Source: Gammaproteobacteria bacterium RIFOXYD12_FULL_61_37 (GTDB taxonomy: Bacteria > Pseudomonadota > Gammaproteobacteria > Chromatiales > Chromatiaceae). From it: 64,000 bases of DNA. The stretch lies in contig MGZB01000016.1 of the NCBI GenBank assembly GCA_001801995.1, forward strand, positions 1 to 64,000, read 5' to 3'. The first letter of the stretch is position 1, and each line of letters opens with the position of its first letter. The position numbers and the translations under genes were made by a program. This document shows, piece by piece, positions 49,275-58,585 of this stretch. Under the pieces are notes generated by a model, which was not told the origin of the DNA, searched no databases, and was given only the letters and a program-made list of their open reading frames with translations.

Positions 49275-50209
49275 AATCTTTCAGACTTATCCTGCTCCTG
49301 GCCGTATCCCTTTTCGCCCAGCACCTGCTCGCCGAGGATTTCGACAATGAGCTCCAGCGGGCCGCAGTGGTAGGAGATGTGGATGAGATTGGGAGGTTGC
49401 TCGCGCTGGGCGCCAACCCGAAGAGCGCGAACAAATACGGCAAATCCGCCCTCATGTTCGCCGTCGAGGAAGGCAACGCCGAGGCCGCACAGCTGTTGCT
49501 GGACAAGGGCGCGGATGTCAGCGCCAAGAGCGTAGCCGGCTGCACCGCCCTGACCTTTGCTGCCGAGGGCGGCCACCTGGGGCTTGCAGAGCTGCTGCTA
49601 TCCAAGGGCGCCATCAAGGAAACCAAGACCCGCACCGGCTGGGATGCCTTGATGTTCGCCGGCCGCTATGGACATGCCGAGGTCGTCTCTTTACTCATTT
49701 CCCAGGGCGCCAACGTCAATACCTCCGATAAGGACGGCATGACGGTCTTGATGGCGGCGGCCGACAAGGGGCATTATCAGGTGGTGAAGATCCTGCTGAA
49801 GGCCGGCGCGGACATCCATGTCCGCGACCGCCATAACGCATCGGCCTTCATCATTGCCGCCGGGCACGGACGGCTCCCGATCCTGGCGATGTTGTTGGCG
49901 GCGGGGGTCAATGTGAATGAGCAGGACGAAGATGGCGCAACAGCTCTCCACTGGGCCGCGGAAAAGGGAAATGTCAACACGGTCGCGGTATTGCTTGACC
50001 GGGGGGCGGAGATAAATCACCAAGACCAGGGCGGCATGACGCCCTTGATGGTGGCGGCCGTTAACGGCCAGGAGAAGGTGGTCAGGGTTCTTCTCGAAAA
50101 GGGGGCAGACACCGGAATTAAGGACGCCAGCGGGGCCACGGCCCTGGACCAGTCGAGGAAAACAAATCAGGAGGGAGTCGCCGAAATTTTGTCCAAAGCG
50201 AGCAAGTAG
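49271..50209 (+). CDS. Exported ankyrin-repeat protein
   Basis: A 312-residue protein with a signal peptide (LILLLAVSLFAQHLLA) and about eight ankyrin repeats (for example GKSALMFAVEEGNAEAAQLLL and GMTPLMVAAVNGQEKVVRVLL). It overlaps the tetraheme cytochrome gene by 4 bp (ATGA) and lies 85 bp before fccA. Ankyrin repeats bind proteins, so it may be a periplasmic scaffold for the cytochromes and sulfide dehydrogenase. Ankyrin proteins outside the cytoplasm are uncommon, though known. Confidence 0.85.
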   Translation: MKSFRLILLLAVSLFAQHLLAEDFDNELQRAAVVGDVDEIGRLLALGANPKSANKYGKSALMFAVEEGNAEAAQLLLDKGADVSAKSVAGCTALTFAAEGGHLGLAELLLSKGAIKETKTRTGWDALMFAGRYGHAEVVSLLISQGANVNTSDKDGMTVLMAAADKGHYQVVKILLKAGADIHVRDRHNASAFIIAAGHGRLPILAMLLAAGVNVNEQDEDGATALHWAAEKGNVNTVAVLLDRGAEINHQDQGGMTPLMVAAVNGQEKVVRVLLEKGADTGIKDASGATALDQSRKTNQEGVAEILSKASK

Positions 50210-50294
50210 ATTCGATGGAAAGGCTTCGGCCTTCGAGAAGGACCTTGCATATAACCACAAGCGAAAATATGAAATCTGACGGAGGATTTGTGTG

Positions 50295-50885
50295 ATGCAG
50301 AAAAAAGCCTTATTAAGCGCGCTGATGGCGTGTGGCTTGGCACTGAGCGGTCCTGCGCTGGCGGATACCGCCAGCGGCAGCATGCTAGGCAATACCTGCG
50401 CCGGCTGCCACGGCCCCGATGGCATCAGCCAAGGGCCAGCCACGCCGTCCATTGCGGGCGTTTCCAGTGAATATTTCATCGAGGCCATGAAGGCCTACAA
50501 GGAGGGCACGCGCCCTGCCACAGTCATGACCCGCATCGCCAAGGGCTATTCCGAGGAGGAAATCAAGGCCATGGCGGACTTCTTCTCCACGAAGAAATTC
50601 CACGCTGCCAAGCAGCAGTCCGACGCAGGCCTCGCCAAGAAGGGCGCCAATCTGCACAAGAAGTTCTGCGAAAAATGCCACGAAGACGGTGGCACCGCTT
50701 CCTCGGATGACGCCGGTATTCTGGCGGGCCAATGGACACCCTACCTGAGCTATGCCATTGAAGACTTCATGAGCGGCAAGCGCGAGATGCCCGAGAAAAT
50801 GAAGAAAAAGGTTGATGAAATGCATGGCAAGTCTGGTGACGACGGCTTCAAGCAGTTGTTGAACTTCTATGCCGGACAGAAATAA
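50295..50885 (+). CDS. fccA: Flavocytochrome c diheme cytochrome subunit
   Basis: Cytochrome subunit of flavocytochrome c sulfide dehydrogenase. The 196-residue protein has a signal peptide ([16 protein letters not shown]) and two cytochrome c domains with CAGCH near residue 36 and CEKCH near 125. It takes electrons from the flavin of FccB and passes them on to a soluble acceptor. The ATG at 50295 follows a GGAGG site; a GTG one codon upstream is also possible. fccB follows at 13 bp. Confidence 0.88.
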   Translation: MQKKALLSALMACGLALSGPALADTASGSMLGNTCAGCHGPDGISQGPATPSIAGVSSEYFIEAMKAYKEGTRPATVMTRIAKGYSEEEIKAMADFFSTKKFHAAKQQSDAGLAKKGANLHKKFCEKCHEDGGTASSDDAGILAGQWTPYLSYAIEDFMSGKREMPEKMKKKVDEMHGKSGDDGFKQLLNFYAGQK

Positions 50886-50898
50886 GGGGAGGCGTGAA

Positions 50899-52191
50899 AT
50901 GAGCAATTATAATCGTAGAGACTTTCTCAAACTGACTGGCGGCGCGGTTGCCGCATCCTTTGCCATGGGCTACGGCTCCTTCGCCATCGGAGGCGCGGCC
51001 AAGAAGGTGGTCGTGGTCGGCGGCGGCGTAGGCGGCTGCACCGCAGCCAAATACATCCGCACGGCGGACAAGGGCATCGAAGTCACCCTGATCGAACCCA
51101 ACAAGCACTACCACACCTGTTTCATGAGCAATGAAGTACTGGGTGGGGAACGGGCCATGGACACGCTTCGTTTCGGTTATGAGGGACTCAAGTCCCATGG
51201 CGTCAAGGTGGTCCACGACAAGGTCAGCGGCATCGACGCAACCGCCAAAACCGTTACCACCGAAGGCGGCCAGACTTTCAATTTCGACCGTTGCGTCGTC
51301 TCCCCCGGCATCGACTTCAAGTTCGAAGCCATCGAAGGCTACAGTGCCGCCGTGGCGGAAACCATTCCCCATGCCTGGAAGGCGGGTCCCCAGACCGAAA
51401 CCCTGCGCAAGCAGTTGGAGTCCATGAAGGATGGAGGTACCGTGGTCATCGCCGCGCCGCCGAATCCTTACCGTTGCCCCCCCGGCCCCTATGAGCGGGC
51501 ATCCATGATCGCCCACTACCTGAAGGCCCACAAGCCGAAGTCCAAGGTCATCATCCTTGACCCCAAGGACAAATTCGCCAAGCAGGGACTTTTCATCGCC
51601 GGCTGGAAGAAGCATTACGGCTATGAGACAGACAAGGCCATGATCTCCTGGGTGACCGGGGCCGGTGCTGAAAAGCTGAACCCGGCCGCCATGACCATAT
51701 CTTCGGCGGTGGAGGACATCAAGGCTGATGTCATCAACATCATCCCCCCGCAGAAGGCCGGCCAAATCGCTGTTACTGCCGGCCTGGTCAATGACAAGGG
51801 ATGGTGCCCTGTCGACGGCAAGACTTTCGAGTCTTCCATCCACAAGGGCGTCCATGTCATCGGCGACGCCTCCATCGCAGACCCCATGCCGAAGTCGGCC
51901 TACTCCGCCAACTCCCAGGCCAAGGTTTGCGCCTCCGCCGTAGTAGCCATGCTGAATGGCCTGGAAGCGCCGCAGCCCTCCTATGTCAACACCTGCTACT
52001 CCATGATCACCCCAGAAGATGCCATCTCCGTAGCGGCCGTATACAACTTGGTCGATGGCAAGATCAACGCCGTCAAGGACGCCGGCGGCCTGACTCCTGA
52101 CTACGACAAGACCACCATGGAGATGCGTGCCCGCGAAGTTAAGTACGCCCACTCCTGGTTCAAGAACATCACGCACGACGTATTCGGCTGA
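50899..52191 (+). CDS. fccB: Flavocytochrome c sulfide dehydrogenase flavoprotein
   Basis: Oxidises sulfide to sulfur or polysulfide in the periplasm. The 430-residue protein begins with a Tat signal ([13 protein letters not shown], cleaved near residue 31). It has the FAD-binding [10 protein letters not shown], the flavin-linking Cys74 in [10 protein letters not shown], and Cys193 (PYRCPPG) and Cys366 (NTCYS) as the likely redox-active disulfide. The spacing between Cys74 and Cys193 equals that of Cys42 and Cys161 in Allochromatium vinosum. The folded, cofactor-loaded protein is exported by Tat. Confidence 0.94.
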   Translation: MSNYNRRDFLKLTGGAVAASFAMGYGSFAIGGAAKKVVVVGGGVGGCTAAKYIRTADKGIEVTLIEPNKHYHTCFMSNEVLGGERAMDTLRFGYEGLKSHGVKVVHDKVSGIDATAKTVTTEGGQTFNFDRCVVSPGIDFKFEAIEGYSAAVAETIPHAWKAGPQTETLRKQLESMKDGGTVVIAAPPNPYRCPPGPYERASMIAHYLKAHKPKSKVIILDPKDKFAKQGLFIAGWKKHYGYETDKAMISWVTGAGAEKLNPAAMTISSAVEDIKADVINIIPPQKAGQIAVTAGLVNDKGWCPVDGKTFESSIHKGVHVIGDASIADPMPKSAYSANSQAKVCASAVVAMLNGLEAPQPSYVNTCYSMITPEDAISVAAVYNLVDGKINAVKDAGGLTPDYDKTTMEMRAREVKYAHSWFKNITHDVFG

Positions 52192-52220
52192 TCCTTACCC
52201 GATCCGCAGAGTTACTCTTG

Positions 52221-52248
52221 AAGGGCATCGCAAGATGCCCTTTTTTTT
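52221..52248 (+). terminator. Rho-independent terminator after fccB
   Basis: GGGCATC-GCAA-GATGCCC forms a perfect 7-bp stem with a GNRA-type loop, followed by eight T. It ends the fccAB transcript. Confidence 0.92.
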
Positions 52249-52310
52249 CGCTAAAAATTTGAAAAGTGAGCGTATCAGTATAATCAGGACCCCGAGGAAG
52301 GAGAGATTTC

Positions 52311-52934
52311 ATGAAACCGAGATGCCTGATAACCCTAATTAGCCTGGCCACACTGGCCGTCCTTCCCATCTCTGACGCCTCTGCCGGACCAGAGGAACTA
52401 GCCAATGAGAAGTGTGGCAACTGCCACGGCGATGAGGGTGTCAGCACCGACGGCAGGGTACCCAGCATCGCCGGGTTCTCGGCCCGGGCCATCGAAGACA
52501 TGCTGGAATCCTACGCCTCCGGCGACCGTATCGCTGTCCGCTACAAGCCCGTGGGAGGGAACGAAACTGACATGGCCGAGATCGTCAAGACGTTGAATGC
52601 GGACGACAAAAAGGACCTCGCCGGATTCTTCTCACGGCAAGCGTTCAAGCCCCATCCCCAAACGGCAGATACCGCCATGGCGGACGAGGGCGCCAAAATC
52701 CACGATGAAAAATGTGAAAAATGCCATTCGGACGGCGGGGTCAACGCCTCCGATGATGCCGCGATCCTGGGTGGCCAGTGGCGGGACTATCTGGAAAAGG
52801 GCTTTGAACGGCTAACCAGCGGCGAGCGGCCCATGCCTGACAAGATGAGAAAGCGGTTCGAGAAACTGACCGAAGGGGAGAAAAAGCAGTTGATTGAATA
52901 CTATGTCAGTGGTGGTGGTAAGAAAACGAGGTAA
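52311..52934 (+). CDS. Diheme cytochrome c, FccA-like
   Basis: A 207-residue exported cytochrome with a signal peptide (LITLISLATLAVLPISDASA) and two heme motifs, CGNCH near residue 35 and CEKCH near 135. It resembles FccA and cytochrome c4 in overall layout (two related domains). Being downstream of the fccAB terminator, it probably has its own promoter. It may be an electron acceptor for sulfide dehydrogenase or a duplicate of FccA. Confidence 0.82.
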   Translation: MKPRCLITLISLATLAVLPISDASAGPEELANEKCGNCHGDEGVSTDGRVPSIAGFSARAIEDMLESYASGDRIAVRYKPVGGNETDMAEIVKTLNADDKKDLAGFFSRQAFKPHPQTADTAMADEGAKIHDEKCEKCHSDGGVNASDDAAILGGQWRDYLEKGFERLTSGERPMPDKMRKRFEKLTEGEKKQLIEYYVSGGGKKTR

Positions 52935-53104
52935 GGCGATTGCCGGAAATTAATATCCCGGATTGCGCCAGATTTTCATTCCCCTGCAAGGCGCCACAAG
53001 CGGCGCATAGTCGAACGATGTAACGCCTGGGGCAACGACGCAGGGGGGCGAAAAGACAAATAAGATGGGATATTTATTGACAGAAATCGCCTAAAGCTTC
53101 CGGC

Positions 53105-53806
53105 TCAATCACGCACCGTCCTGGCAACGCACCAGACATCCACCCGCTTCACCCCTGCCTTTTTCAACAGCTTCGCCAATTCGTTCACCGTACTCCCGGT
53201 GGTCACCACATCGTCCAGCAGGACGACATGCCGGGCCTGGATGGGTCCTATCAGCGCGAAAACGCCCTTTACGTTCTTTGCCCGCTCCTCGCGGGGCAGT
53301 GCCGTCTGCGGGCCGGTTGCCTTGAGACGTACGCAACTTCTGTAAGCGACCGGCAAGCTGAGATATTTTGCCAAGGGTCTCGCCAACTCCAAGGCCTGGT
53401 TGTAACCCCGTTCCTTCAACCGCGTATCGTGCAGAGGGACGGGGATCAGGGTCTCGGGCAGTTCCACCCCCTTTTTCCTGATCTGTTCAGCCAGGAGTTC
53501 GGCCAGCAGCCGGCCCGCTTGCAAGCGGGAGTGGAATTTGAGTCCGGAGACCAGATCGGCAATGGCCCCTTCGTAGCTAAAAGGGGCGAAGCACCGGTCG
53601 AAGCGGGGAGGTGACTTCTGGCATTGGCCGCAGACCCCGGCTTGAGGCATGGGAAGAGCGCAACGGCTACAGCCCTGCTCGATATATGGCAGGTCCCCTT
53701 TGCATTCCCGGCAGATATCCCCGCCCCTTTCCCCGGTCGTGCCGCACAGGATGCAGCTCGGGGGGAAGAGCCAGGATTGGATCTCATTGATCCAGTTGTT
53801 AACCAT
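53105..53806 (-). CDS. comF: ComF family phosphoribosyltransferase-like protein
   Basis: A 233-residue protein with an N-terminal zinc-finger part (CILCG, CRECKG, CSRCA, CGQCQ) and a C-terminal phosphoribosyltransferase domain with [17 protein letters not shown] near residues 200-216. In competent bacteria ComF is needed for DNA uptake; in many others it is called GntX. The start is ATG 53806. The family occurs next to bioB in Gammaproteobacteria, as here, where the two are divergent across 122 bp. Confidence 0.85.
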   Translation of the reverse strand: MVNNWINEIQSWLFPPSCILCGTTGERGGDICRECKGDLPYIEQGCSRCALPMPQAGVCGQCQKSPPRFDRCFAPFSYEGAIADLVSGLKFHSRLQAGRLLAELLAEQIRKKGVELPETLIPVPLHDTRLKERGYNQALELARPLAKYLSLPVAYRSCVRLKATGPQTALPREERAKNVKGVFALIGPIQARHVVLLDDVVTTGSTVNELAKLLKKAGVKRVDVWCVARTVRD

Positions 53807-53928
53807 CAATCTTCTTCCTTGTTGACAGCCCACCTTGCCACAACGATGATTTCGCATTTTCCGCGATTCTCGGTCCAGTGGGAAATGCAGTCGCGGGTGA
53901 TGTAATCCAAAAATTCGAGGGGTTCGGC

Positions 53929-54930
53929 ATGATTGAGGCAGTCGCGCGGCATAATTGGAAGCTGGAAGAGATCGAGGCCCTTTTCGGCCAGACCTTCAAC
54001 GATCTCCTCTTCCGCGCCCAGCAGGTCCATCGCGCCCATTTTGACCCCAACGCCATCCAGGTCAGTTCGCTGTTGAGCATCAAAACCGGGGCCTGTTCAG
54101 AGGACTGCGGTTATTGTTCCCAAAGCGCCAAACACTCAACCGAGGCCGGGCGGGAGAAATTGCTGCCGGTGCAGGACGTGGTAAACGCGGCCCAGGCAGC
54201 CAAGGATAAAGGGGCGACCCGCTTCTGCATGGGCGCGGCTTGGCGCAACCCGACCGACACCAACCTGGAGCGGGTCGTCGCAATGGTGCGGGCGGTCCAT
54301 GATCTGGGCCTGGAGACCTGTGTCACCCTAGGCATGCTGGAAGAGAAACAGGCCCAGCGCCTCAAGGAGGCCGGCCTCGATTACTACAACCACAATCTGG
54401 ACACCTCGCCGGAATTCTACGGCAACGTCATCACCACCCGCACCTTCCAGGACCGGCTCGATACCTTGAAGCATGTGCGCGATGTGGGCATTAACGTTTG
54501 TTCCGGCGGAATCCTCGGGATGGGCGAATCCCGCCGCGACCGGGCCAGCATGCTGCGCGAGCTGGCCAATCTTCCCAAGCACCCCGAGTCTGTGCCCATC
54601 AACATGCTGGTGCGAATCGAAGGCACGCCGCTCCAGAACGCAGAGGCGCTGGACCCGCTGGAGTTCGTGCGTACCATTGCCGTTGCTCGAATCCTGATGC
54701 CGGCTTCCCATGTACGCCTCTCCGCCGGACGGGCCGAGATGAGCGACGAGATGCAGGCCCTCTGCTTCCTGGCTGGGGCCAACTCGGTATTCTACGGCGA
54801 CCGCCTGCTCACCACCGACAACCCTGAGACCGACCGCGATCTCCAACTCTTCGAGCGCCTCGGCCTTCAGATGCAGGCGCAAGTGGAGAGCGAGGTCAAG
54901 GCATCCAAGATCTGCCACGGCGGGCATTGA
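53929..54930 (+). CDS. bioB: Biotin synthase
   Basis: Radical SAM enzyme that inserts sulfur into dethiobiotin. The 333-residue protein has [12 protein letters not shown] (CxxxCxxC) at about 55-62 and the blocks [21 protein letters not shown] and [10 protein letters not shown]. The ATG at 53929 lies after GAGGGG and is preferred over an open-frame start at 53878. It is first in a compact bioBFHCD cluster, sharing a stop/start overlap with bioF. Confidence 0.96.
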   Translation: MIEAVARHNWKLEEIEALFGQTFNDLLFRAQQVHRAHFDPNAIQVSSLLSIKTGACSEDCGYCSQSAKHSTEAGREKLLPVQDVVNAAQAAKDKGATRFCMGAAWRNPTDTNLERVVAMVRAVHDLGLETCVTLGMLEEKQAQRLKEAGLDYYNHNLDTSPEFYGNVITTRTFQDRLDTLKHVRDVGINVCSGGILGMGESRRDRASMLRELANLPKHPESVPINMLVRIEGTPLQNAEALDPLEFVRTIAVARILMPASHVRLSAGRAEMSDEMQALCFLAGANSVFYGDRLLTTDNPETDRDLQLFERLGLQMQAQVESEVKASKICHGGH

Positions 54931-56096
54931 TGGCCTGGGATCTCAAGGCTGGATTGGAAAGGCGCCGGGCGGAGCACCTCTATCGCCGCCGCCGCGTTCT
55001 CGGCTCGCCCCAGGGGAGGGAGATCACACTGGACGGCCAGAGATTGCTGGCCTTTTGCAGCAACGATTACCTTGGTTTGTCGCACCATCCCCAAGTGATC
55101 GAAGCCTTTCGGAAGGGCGCCGAACGCCATGGGGTGGGCAGCGGCGCGGCCCACCTGATCACGGGCCACGGCACCGCTCATCAAAAACTGGAAGAAGAAC
55201 TGGCCGAATTCGTCGGCTATCCCCGCGCCCTCCTCTTCTCCACCGGCTATATGGCCAACCTGGGCGTCATCTCCGCCCTGCTGGGACGCGGTGACAACCT
55301 GTTCGAGGACCGGCTCAACCACGCCTCGTTAATCGACGGCGGGCTGTTGTCAGGTGCTAGGCTCAAGCGCTATCCCCACGCCAGCGCCGAGGCGCTGGCA
55401 CGGCAACTGGCCGCCGCCGGGAAGGGCGAAAGACTGGTGGCAACCGACGGGGTATTCAGCATGGACGGCGATCTGGCACCCTTGCCGCAACTGGCCCGGA
55501 CCTGCGCGGAGCATGGCGCCTGGCTCATGGTCGATGACGCCCACGGCATCGGCGTGATCGGACCCGATGGCCGGGGCAGCCTGGCCCACTTCGGCCTGGG
55601 GCCTACCGAGGTCCCGATCCTGATGGGGACACTGGGCAAGGCCTTTGGCGTCTTCGGCGCCTTCGTCGCCGGTTCCGAGGATCTGATCGAGAACCTGATC
55701 CAGCAGGCCAGGCCCTATATTTACACCACAGCCCTGCCACCGGCGGTAGCTGAGGCCGTTCGAGCTGCCCTCAAGCTGGTGAAGGCGGAGCAGTGGCGGC
55801 GGGACCATCTCGCCGCCCTCGTGCAGCGATTCCATGCCGGGGCAGAACGGCTCGGGCTCATGTTGCTGCCTTCACATACCTCTATCCAGCCCCTCCTGCT
55901 CGGCGAGCCGGAGCGGGCCATCTATTGGAGCGTCGAATTAGAGCGGCTCGGCATCCTGGCAACGGCCATCCGTCCGCCCACCGTTCCGGCTGGCAGCGCC
56001 CGTCTACGCATAACCTTCAGCGCCGACCACCTGGAAGCTGATGTGGACACCTTGCTGGCGGCACTGGACTCCGTTAAGCAAAAGGAGGGTTTGTGA
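54930..56096 (+). CDS. bioF: 8-amino-7-oxononanoate synthase
   Basis: PLP enzyme joining pimeloyl-ACP and alanine. The 388-residue product has [25 protein letters not shown], the [11 protein letters not shown] block and the PLP lysine in [15 protein letters not shown]. The ATG overlaps the bioB stop as TGATG. Second gene of the biotin cluster. Confidence 0.95.
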   Translation: MAWDLKAGLERRRAEHLYRRRRVLGSPQGREITLDGQRLLAFCSNDYLGLSHHPQVIEAFRKGAERHGVGSGAAHLITGHGTAHQKLEEELAEFVGYPRALLFSTGYMANLGVISALLGRGDNLFEDRLNHASLIDGGLLSGARLKRYPHASAEALARQLAAAGKGERLVATDGVFSMDGDLAPLPQLARTCAEHGAWLMVDDAHGIGVIGPDGRGSLAHFGLGPTEVPILMGTLGKAFGVFGAFVAGSEDLIENLIQQARPYIYTTALPPAVAEAVRAALKLVKAEQWRRDHLAALVQRFHAGAERLGLMLLPSHTSIQPLLLGEPERAIYWSVELERLGILATAIRPPTVPAGSARLRITFSADHLEADVDTLLAALDSVKQKEGL

Positions 56097-56827
56097 TCTC
56101 CGATTTGGTCCTGCTCCACGGCTGGGGCATGAACGCCGCTGTCTGGACCGATGTTGCCGACCGGCTGGCCCAGGACTACCGCCTGCACTTGCTGGAACTG
56201 CCGGGCCACGGCGAAAGCCCGTTCAGAAAGGAGGAGACGCTTGAAGACTGGGCCAGGGCCTGCCTGAACATGGCACCCGAGCGGGCCTGCTGGATCGGCT
56301 GGTCCCTGGGGGGACAAGTGGCGCTCCAGGCGGCACTGCTCGCGCCCGATCGCGTTGCGGGCCTGTTGCTCACAGCCAGCGTCCCGCGATTCGCGCGGGG
56401 CGATGGCTGGCCCCATGCCACGCCCATCGGCACCCTCGGCCAATTCGCCGAGGCACTCGACCGGGACTATCTCGGCACCATCCACCGCTTCCTGGCCCTC
56501 CAGGTGCGGGGCAGCGAACAGGGTATGGAGGTCCTGCGCCGACTGAAGGGCGATCTGGCGGCCCGCCCCCAGGCAGACCCGGCGGCCCTGTCCGCCGGCC
56601 TGCGCCTCTTGCGCGAGAGCGACCTGCGTGGCCGGATCGCCGGCATCCAGTGTCCACTCGCGTTTATCTTCGGCGAGCGCGACGCCCTGGTCCCCATCGG
56701 GGTAGCGGACGACCTGGAGGCCCTCATTCCCCAGGCACGGATCGTCCGGCTGGCCGACGCGGCACACGCCCCCTTCCTCTCCCATCCCGGCCCCTGGTCC
56801 GCATTCGTGCGGGAGAATCTTCCGTGA
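56093..56827 (+). CDS. bioH: Pimeloyl-ACP methyl ester esterase BioH
   Basis: Serine hydrolase that removes the methyl group from pimeloyl-ACP methyl ester, completing pimelate synthesis. The 244-residue protein has LLHGWGMN for the oxyanion region, the nucleophile elbow GWSLGG near residue 70, an Asp in FGERDALVP and a His in [11 protein letters not shown]. It starts with GTG 56093, overlapping the bioF stop by 4 bp (GTGA). Confidence 0.93.
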   Translation: MISDLVLLHGWGMNAAVWTDVADRLAQDYRLHLLELPGHGESPFRKEETLEDWARACLNMAPERACWIGWSLGGQVALQAALLAPDRVAGLLLTASVPRFARGDGWPHATPIGTLGQFAEALDRDYLGTIHRFLALQVRGSEQGMEVLRRLKGDLAARPQADPAALSAGLRLLRESDLRGRIAGIQCPLAFIFGERDALVPIGVADDLEALIPQARIVRLADAAHAPFLSHPGPWSAFVRENLP

Positions 56828-56836
56828 CCCCATTTC

Positions 56837-56960
56837 AACCGCCAAGGGCGCAAGGAACGCGTAGGAAAACGGGGGATTACATCCGCCAACACACTCAGCT
56901 GCAGGGTCGGATGTGAAATACGTTATCTCATCGTATTCCTTAGCGCTCTTTACGGCTAAG
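56837..56960. repeat. Small inverted-repeat element between bioH and bioC
   Basis: The left arm AACCGCCAAGGGCGCAAGG is matched imperfectly by the reversed right arm CCTTAGCGCTCTTTACGG. It is similar in style to the element at 47701-47804. It splits bioH from bioC by 146 bp in an otherwise compact cluster. Confidence 0.55.
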
Positions 56961-56973
56961 CGAGGTATTTAGG

Positions 56974-57837
56974 ATGAATGGCACCGACAAGCGGCGGGCG
57001 CGCCGCGCCTTCGATCAGGCCGCCGCTTCCTACGACAAGGTAGCGCGATTGCAGTTGGAGATGGGAGAGCGCCTCCTGGGCCGGCTGGACTATATTCGCA
57101 TCGAACCCAGGACCATTCTCGACATTGGCGCCGGGACTGGGATGATGGCGGAGCGCCTGGCCCGCCGCTACCCCAAGGCCAAGGTCTTGGCCGCTGATTT
57201 CGCCCATGGGATGCTGTTGCGGGCTCGCCGCCGGGGTCCCCTTTTCCGAAAGCCCCGCTGTCTTTGCGCCGACGCCGAGCGCCTGCCACTCACCAATGGC
57301 TGCGTGGATCTGATCATCTCCAACGCCATGCTGCAATGGTGCGATGACCCGGCACGGGTGTTCAGTGAATGGCTACCGGTGTTGCGTCCGGGTGGACTGC
57401 TCATGTTCACCAGCTTCGGCCCTGACACCCTCAAGGAACTGCGAAGCGCCTGGGCGGCGGTTGACGGCCTCCCCCATGTCAGCCGTTTTTTCGACATGCA
57501 CGAGCTGGGCGATGCCCTACTTGGCATTGGCTGGGAGGGAGCGGTGATGGACATCGACCGCTTTACTCTCACCTATGCTGATGCCGGGCAACTCATGCGG
57601 GACATCAAGTCCCTCGGCGCAAGCAACGCAGCAACCGGCCGCCACCCTGGACTGACCGGCAAGGACAGGATGCGGGCCATGATCGAGTCCTACGAGCCAT
57701 TCCGCCAGGACGGGCTGCTCCCCGCCAGCTACGAGGTCATCTACGGCCATGCCTGGGCGCCCGCTCAGAGGCGAATTGGCAATGTCGCCCAAATACCCCT
57801 GACGGGACTGGCCGACAGGCAGCGCCATGGGGGCTAG
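56974..57837 (+). CDS. bioC: Malonyl-ACP O-methyltransferase BioC
   Basis: Methylates malonyl-ACP, which starts pimelate synthesis by fatty acid enzymes. The 287-residue protein has the N-terminal RRAFDQAAASYD, SAM motif LDIGAGTGMMAERLA, and the downstream SNAMLQWCDDP and FTSFGPDTLKEL blocks of BioC. The C-terminus overlaps bioD by 11 bp. An ATG at 56974 follows GAGGTATTTAGG. Confidence 0.93.
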   Translation: MNGTDKRRARRAFDQAAASYDKVARLQLEMGERLLGRLDYIRIEPRTILDIGAGTGMMAERLARRYPKAKVLAADFAHGMLLRARRRGPLFRKPRCLCADAERLPLTNGCVDLIISNAMLQWCDDPARVFSEWLPVLRPGGLLMFTSFGPDTLKELRSAWAAVDGLPHVSRFFDMHELGDALLGIGWEGAVMDIDRFTLTYADAGQLMRDIKSLGASNAATGRHPGLTGKDRMRAMIESYEPFRQDGLLPASYEVIYGHAWAPAQRRIGNVAQIPLTGLADRQRHGG

Positions 57838-58540
57838 GGGGCTCTTCGTCACCGGCACCGATACCGGCATCGGCAAGACTGAGGTCTCCCTGGCGCTGAT
57901 GGCCGCCCTGCAACGGCAGGGACAGCGCGTGCTCGGCATGAAGCCTGTGGCCTCGGGGGCGAAATCGTCCGGGCAAGGGTTGCGTAACCAGGACGCCGAG
58001 CGCCTGCGGGCACAAGGGACTTTCAACGTCCCCTATGATTGGGTAAACCCCTATGCCTTCGCCCCCCCCATCGCACCCCATCTCGCGGCGAGCGAGACGG
58101 GCATCCCCATCGAATTCACCGGAATCCGGCATGCCTACCAGGCCCTGGCCAGCCAAACGGACTGGGTCGTCGTCGAGGGCGTTGGCGGCTGGCGCGTGCC
58201 GCTGGGGGCTGAGGGCGGTGTCGCGGAGCTGGCCAAGGCATTGGGCCTGCCGGTGATCCTGGTGGTGGGGATGCGGCTCGGCTGCATCAACCAGGCCCTG
58301 CTCACGACCGAGTCGATCCTCGCCCATGGCAGTGAATTCCTGGGCTGGATCGCCAATTGCCTCGATCCGGCGATGGAGCGCCTGGAAGAAAACATTTCCA
58401 CCCTGGAGCGGGAGATCCTTGCCCCCCTACTGGGCAGGGTGCGGCACAGATATCACCCGGCCCCCAATGCCCTGGCCTGCGATCTGGAGGGGTTCGCCGC
58501 CCTGCAATCCCCTCTTTCGCAATCGGGGCGAGGCGTGTAA
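57827..58540 (+). CDS. bioD: Dethiobiotin synthetase
   Basis: Closes the ureido ring of dethiobiotin from 7,8-diaminopelargonate, CO2 and ATP. The 237-residue protein has the Walker-type loop VTGTDTGIGKTEVS at about residues 8-21, KPVASGA, and EGVGGWRVPL. The tail after about residue 225 (SPLSQSGRGV) is encoded by a repeat-like CCCCTCTTTCGCAATCGGGG and may be an added end. Missing from the cluster is bioA, which must be elsewhere. Confidence 0.93.
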   Translation: MGARGLFVTGTDTGIGKTEVSLALMAALQRQGQRVLGMKPVASGAKSSGQGLRNQDAERLRAQGTFNVPYDWVNPYAFAPPIAPHLAASETGIPIEFTGIRHAYQALASQTDWVVVEGVGGWRVPLGAEGGVAELAKALGLPVILVVGMRLGCINQALLTTESILAHGSEFLGWIANCLDPAMERLEENISTLEREILAPLLGRVRHRYHPAPNALACDLEGFAALQSPLSQSGRGV

Positions 58541-58585
58541 CTTGAGCGTCCATTTGGACCGAATTCTCACAGGCGCCTCTACGAC

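Noticed and set aside
50245-50273. Promoter-like TTGCAT/TATGAA ahead of fccA
   Set aside because: Only 3/6 and 4/6 matches. fccA may be read from upstream through the ankyrin gene.
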